Positions 60,397 to 64,000 of a stretch of DNA of 64,000 nt are shown one piece after another; within the stretch, counting starts at the first letter, position 1, and every line of letters begins with the position of its first letter. The translations under genes and the position numbers were made by a program. The stretch is from Gluconacetobacter liquefaciens (GTDB taxonomy: Bacteria > Pseudomonadota > Alphaproteobacteria > Acetobacterales > Acetobacteraceae), in assembly GCF_003350405.1 (NCBI RefSeq), contig NZ_QQAW01000002.1, positions 615,789 through 679,788 of the forward strand, written 5' to 3'. The notes under the pieces were generated by a model that saw only the letters and a list, made by a program, of their open reading frames with translations, was not told where the DNA came from and ran no database searches.

Positions 60397-60882
60397 TGGT
60401 ATCGCCATCTGGCGGATAGTGTGGCGAATATCCCTGTTGATTTCATTATATTCCGCGTTTCAGGCCGGGGAACCGCTCCCCGGTCAATCAGCGCTCTAGT
60501 TTTATCGTTTGGTGCCGCGATACATGCCGGTTTGCCGCTTCCCGGCCTGACGATCGGGGTGCGGGGGCTGCGCGCCTCTTGAGGCTGCCATCTGTTACAA
60601 CAGGACAAGACAAACACCGCCTGAAACTTTTCTTGCCGGCTCAACGGCCTATATACCCAAGTGACGGAGGGTGTATTGAGTTATGTCATGGTGTGTTTTT
60701 ACTTGATGTATGGCTGCCATGTGTGGAAAGTGTGCGAGTATGGTCTGCCGAAGATTGCATGCGGCCGCCTATATGGAATAAGAAGCACCTGGGTATCGGG
60801 TCGGGTAGGCTGGCCGTCGCTATCGTCTCCATGCAGTCCGGAATGTCCTGCGCTGAGGTGATCGCAGGGTGGAGAGTGATTC

Positions 60883-63453
60883 ATGGAGGAGCCAGCGTTG
60901 CAGAATGGGCCGTCATCTCTTTCGTCGGTTCTGAACGCCTTGGCCGACGGCGTGATCATGGTCGATGTCGCTGGTATGGTCGCTTTCGCTAACGATGCAG
61001 CCATCGCGATGTGCGGCGCACAGGCCGCTTCCTGGGGCGGGCGACCGGTGGGCGAGGTACTGCCGACGCTGGATCTGGCATCCGGTCCCACACCACATGA
61101 ATTCTCTCTTTCCCTGCCCGGCCGTTCGGTGCGCTGGCTGGAAGCGGTCGTTGCGTCCGGGGAAGCCGCATGGATCGTCACGCTGCGCGACGTAACCGAG
61201 GCGGTCGGACAGCGTGAGGCCGGGCTGCTCTATTCCACCGTTGTCAACCGGACCGACCGGGGGGTGATGGTCCTCGATGCGCTGGACCGGATCACCTATG
61301 TCAATCCGGCTTTTACGCATCTGCTCGGCTATCGTCCGGAAGACGTCCTGCTGCGCGATGTCTCGGTCGCCCTGTCGGCGGAAGAGGCGGACATGCCGGT
61401 CCTGCGCGAGTTCCGGTACAATCTGCGCGCCCGCAGGCCCTTCGAAATCGATCTGCGGGCCCGGTCGCGTGCCGGGCGGGAAATCTGGCTCAGCACGGCG
61501 GTGAGCCCGGTGCGGGACGACGGCGCGGCCGATGGCGATGTCATCGTCCTGCTGGCTGACGAGACCCAGGCGATGGAACTGCAGGGTCTCCGCCAGGACG
61601 TGACGACCGCTCTCAGCGGTGCGACGGACTTCACGGATGTCATGTCGCTGATCTGCAGGCGCGTGGAGGCGATTTCGCCGGACGTCATGGTGTCGATCCT
61701 GCTGGTGACCGAGCAGGGAACGGCCTGGATGGCGGGGCGGGGCGCGATGCCGGAAAGGTTCGTCTCGGCCTGCGACGGAATGTCCGTCGGTCCGATGGTG
61801 GGGACATGCGGGGCGGCGATCTATTCGGGTCACGAGGTTCTGACGCCCGATATCGAAACCGATCCGCGCTGGACTCCCGAATTGCGCGATGGGGTACGCC
61901 CGCTGGGGGTGATCGCCTGCTGGTCGGTGCCCGTGCGCCTGCGCGACGGCACGGTGGCCGGCAGCCTTGCCCTGTATTTCCGCGACCGGCGGGAGCCCAC
62001 GCTCTGGCAGCGCCGGGTTGTGGACGCCTGCATCCATTTCTGCACGCTGGCGATCGAGCAGGAGCGCGCCCGGGCACGAATCGCGCAACTGGCGCATTAC
62101 GATGCCGTGACCGGCCTGCCCAACCGGACGTGGCTGCGCGACCATCTGGCGTCCCTGCAGGGCGGCCCGGGCTGGTGTGGCCTGACCCTGATTGCGATCG
62201 ATCTCGATCAGTTCCGGACGCTGCGCGACGGGCTGGGGGGAGGCGGTGCCGACGAATTGCTGGAGCGGGTCGCGGGTCGGCTGAAGCGCGCGGTGGGGCG
62301 CAACGATACACTCATCCGTACTGGCGAGGACGAATTTTCGATCGTCACCGGCTGTGGCCGTACCCCGATGGGGCCGGGATGCTGCGTGGACAAGGACGGG
62401 TTTCTGGCGGTCGATCATGCGTCGGTGATGGCAGGTGCGATTCTGCGGGCCATGGCGGAGCCTCTGGTGATCAATGGCCTGCCTGTGACTTCGGGGGTGA
62501 GCATCGGCATCTGCGCCGGCAGCGAAAAGGGCGGCACCGTCGACACGTTGCTGCGCAATACCCGGATCGCCGTTTCGCGCGCGCGGGATGCCGGCGGCAA
62601 TTGTTACCGCTTCTTCAGCCCGGCGATGAACCAGCGGGCGCATGATCGCGTCATTCTCAGCAGCGTGCTGGGCACCGCCCTGTCCTCCGAGCGGTTGCGG
62701 CTGGTCTACCAGCCCCAGGTTTCACCCCATACGGGCGCCATCCACGGGGTGGAAGCGCTGGCCCGCTGGCATGACCCGGTGCGCGGCAATATCTCGCCGG
62801 TTCGCTTTATCCCGCTGGCCGAGGAAGCCGGCCTGATCGAGGCGCTGGGGGAATGGGCGCTGCGCCAGGCCTGCGGACAGATGGCCCAATGGATGGCGGA
62901 TGGAATCGCGATCCCGTCGGTGGCGGTCAATCTGTCCGCGCGGCATTTCCGCGATCCGGGTCTGCCGGCGATGATCGCCGCCATCCTGCAGGAAACCGGC
63001 ATTCCGCCCGGCCGCCTGATGGTGGAAATGACCGAAAGCACGATGATCGCCGATATGGACAGCACGACCGAGGCGGCACGCGCCATCCGGGCGTTGGGGG
63101 TCGGCCTGTCGATGGATGATTTCGGCACGGGATTCTCCACGCTGGCCAATCTGGTCAATCTGCCGCTGAACGAGGTGAAGATCGACCGCAGCTTCGTGGA
63201 CGGGATGGATCGGGTGGAGGAAAGCCGCCAGATCGTGAATGCCGTGATCGGCATGGGGCGCAATCTGGGCATGTCGATCGTGGCCGAGGGGGTCGAAACG
63301 AAAGAACAACTGGCGCTTCTCGATGAACTGGGATGCCCGGTGGTGCAGGGGTTCCTGATCTCCCATCCGCTGGAAGCGCAACTGCTGCCGGACTGGGTCC
63401 GTACATGGCAGCAATCCTGTTCGACCGGGCTGACGCGGCTTCCCGCGGCCTAA
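60883..63453 (+). CDS. PAS-PAS-GAF-GGDEF-EAL cyclic-di-GMP protein (DosP/PdeA-like)
   Basis: 856 residues from ATG 60883. Order: PAS 1 (~15-115), PAS 2 (~118-235), GAF-like (~240-395), GGDEF (~400-560), EAL (~580-845). The EAL domain has its key residues: E624 in VEALARW, NLSARHF, EMTES, D745-D746 in DDFGTG, KIDRSF and E802 in AEGVE, so phosphodiesterase activity is expected. The GGDEF site reads GEDEF (481-485), and the enzyme is very like E. coli DosP and K. xylinus PdeA1 in the C-terminal half. PAS 1 lacks a DosP-like heme-ligand segment, so oxygen sensing is doubtful. Likely influences cellulose or motility switches; no partner gene is adjacent. Confidence 0.92.
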   Translation: MEEPALQNGPSSLSSVLNALADGVIMVDVAGMVAFANDAAIAMCGAQAASWGGRPVGEVLPTLDLASGPTPHEFSLSLPGRSVRWLEAVVASGEAAWIVTLRDVTEAVGQREAGLLYSTVVNRTDRGVMVLDALDRITYVNPAFTHLLGYRPEDVLLRDVSVALSAEEADMPVLREFRYNLRARRPFEIDLRARSRAGREIWLSTAVSPVRDDGAADGDVIVLLADETQAMELQGLRQDVTTALSGATDFTDVMSLICRRVEAISPDVMVSILLVTEQGTAWMAGRGAMPERFVSACDGMSVGPMVGTCGAAIYSGHEVLTPDIETDPRWTPELRDGVRPLGVIACWSVPVRLRDGTVAGSLALYFRDRREPTLWQRRVVDACIHFCTLAIEQERARARIAQLAHYDAVTGLPNRTWLRDHLASLQGGPGWCGLTLIAIDLDQFRTLRDGLGGGGADELLERVAGRLKRAVGRNDTLIRTGEDEFSIVTGCGRTPMGPGCCVDKDGFLAVDHASVMAGAILRAMAEPLVINGLPVTSGVSIGICAGSEKGGTVDTLLRNTRIAVSRARDAGGNCYRFFSPAMNQRAHDRVILSSVLGTALSSERLRLVYQPQVSPHTGAIHGVEALARWHDPVRGNISPVRFIPLAEEAGLIEALGEWALRQACGQMAQWMADGIAIPSVAVNLSARHFRDPGLPAMIAAILQETGIPPGRLMVEMTESTMIADMDSTTEAARAIRALGVGLSMDDFGTGFSTLANLVNLPLNEVKIDRSFVDGMDRVEESRQIVNAVIGMGRNLGMSIVAEGVETKEQLALLDELGCPVVQGFLISHPLEAQLLPDWVRTWQQSCSTGLTRLPAA

Positions 63454-63635
63454 GCGGGCCGCGTTTCAAAACGTCGACGAGACCCCCAACGACCGGCTGG
63501 CGGCGATCGCGTCCTCCCTTTCCCGGGCATGTCTGAAACAGGCACCCATGGAAACGGCGGGGGATGTCATAAAAACTTAATTGCCCTTCCGATCCTGTCC
63601 GATTGAAGCCCGCAGGGGCGAAATGTATTGGATGA

Positions 63636-64000
63636 ATGACTAAGGACGGCATCGGGAATAAGTGGATGCAGCAGATGCCGCGATCCCGGGACATGGTTCC
63701 GGCGGGACGGAATACAGACACGTTGATCGGTGACCGGCTGTTCGCGGGGCTCGTGCGGCTCTCTGGATGGCTGATGCTTGCCCTGCTGGGCGGTCTGATA
63801 GCGGTATTGGCGTGGGGCGGGCTGTCGGCGTGGTCGGCGTTTGGGCCCGGTTTTGTGTGGAGCACGGCGTGGAATCCTGTGACGCAGCATTTCGGTGCGG
63901 CGGCACCGGTGTTCGGCTCGGTGATGACGACGCTGCTGGCGCTGGTGTTTGCGGTGCCGCTGGCGTTCGGGATTGCGTTCTGGCTGGTGGAGATGGCGCC
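63636..64000 (+). CDS. pstC: Phosphate ABC transporter permease PstC, partial (3' end beyond window)
   Basis: About 121 residues are visible. After a variable N terminus comes one membrane segment (WLMLALLGGLIAVLAWGGLS), then SAFGPGFVWSTAWNPVTQHF and APVFGSVMTTLLALVFAVPL, the conserved start of PstC with the W-x-P periplasmic loop. It forms the channel of the high-affinity phosphate importer with PstA. The start could be ATG 63636 (MTKDG) or 63666 (MQQMP). It runs off the window end. The 182-nt gap before it begins an A+T-rich promoter-like stretch near 63565. Confidence 0.85.
   Translation, partial: MTKDGIGNKWMQQMPRSRDMVPAGRNTDTLIGDRLFAGLVRLSGWLMLALLGGLIAVLAWGGLSAWSAFGPGFVWSTAWNPVTQHFGAAAPVFGSVMTTLLALVFAVPLAFGIAFWLVEMA

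Noticed and set aside
63565..63583. ATGTCATAAAAACTTAAT before pstC as a Pho box
   Set aside because: Only the first half resembles the CTGTCAT consensus; the second half does not match, so I did not list it as a site.

Overview
The window looks like chromosome of an alphaproteobacterial acetic acid bacterium (Acetobacteraceae, Gluconacetobacter/Komagataeibacter-like). This is inferred from the high-G+C codon usage, the domain order of the beta-oxidation protein, the TonB/PepSY/SCO cluster and a DosP-like cyclic-di-GMP protein; no rRNA or species marker is present. Most of the window is densely coding. The first 9.6 kb is visibly more A+T-rich and ends at a decayed insertion sequence.

Layout. 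(1) 1-9.6 kb: a surface-glycan island on the minus strand with two methyltransferases, large glycosyltransferase fusions, a DUF3431-type protein and a HAD-related half protein. (2) 9.7-11.2 kb: an IS remnant with a broken IS1634-like transposase. (3) 11.3-17.2 kb: a poly-Glu acidic protein, then a DUF2946-like protein, a TonB receptor, a PepSY membrane protein, a SCO-type copper protein and a small lipoprotein; the Met/His-rich features suggest metal (copper or iron) handling. (4) 17.2-32.1 kb: a complete aerobic fatty-acid degradation locus (fadL-fadD, etfBA, fadA-fadB-fadE-thioesterase) with a TetR regulator and a flavin oxidoreductase. Six copies of a 14-bp near-palindrome lie in its intergenic regions, suggesting one locally encoded regulon. 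(5) 32.2-36 kb: a small domain protein, photolyase, ornithine-cyclodeaminase-like and adenosine-deaminase-like genes. (6) 36.1-45.5 kb: an organosulfur acquisition cluster of three acyl-CoA-dehydrogenase-fold monooxygenase-like proteins, an SsuABC-type importer and a TonB receptor with a His/Met-rich N terminus. (7) 45.5-50.3 kb: feoA-feoB plus a Cys-rich Feo-associated protein, an exported protein and mntH. (8) 50.3-55.9 kb: a cobC remnant, a cobalamin riboswitch and btuB-btuF-btuC-btuD, with btuF out of frame at a ten-G run. (9) 56-64 kb: an LpxH-like phosphatase with a glycosyltransferase, an AIM24-like protein, several tiny membrane/secreted proteins, a PAS-PAS-GAF-GGDEF-EAL protein and the start of pstC.

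Three intergenic copies of a ~140-180 nt structured repeat with nested inverted repeats occur near 4.1, 29.9 and 48.1 kb. All three lie downstream of a gene in the same transcriptional orientation, and two supply the stop codon of that gene. Together with the fatty-acid operator family and the triple-monooxygenase sulfur cluster, these are the most distinctive observations.
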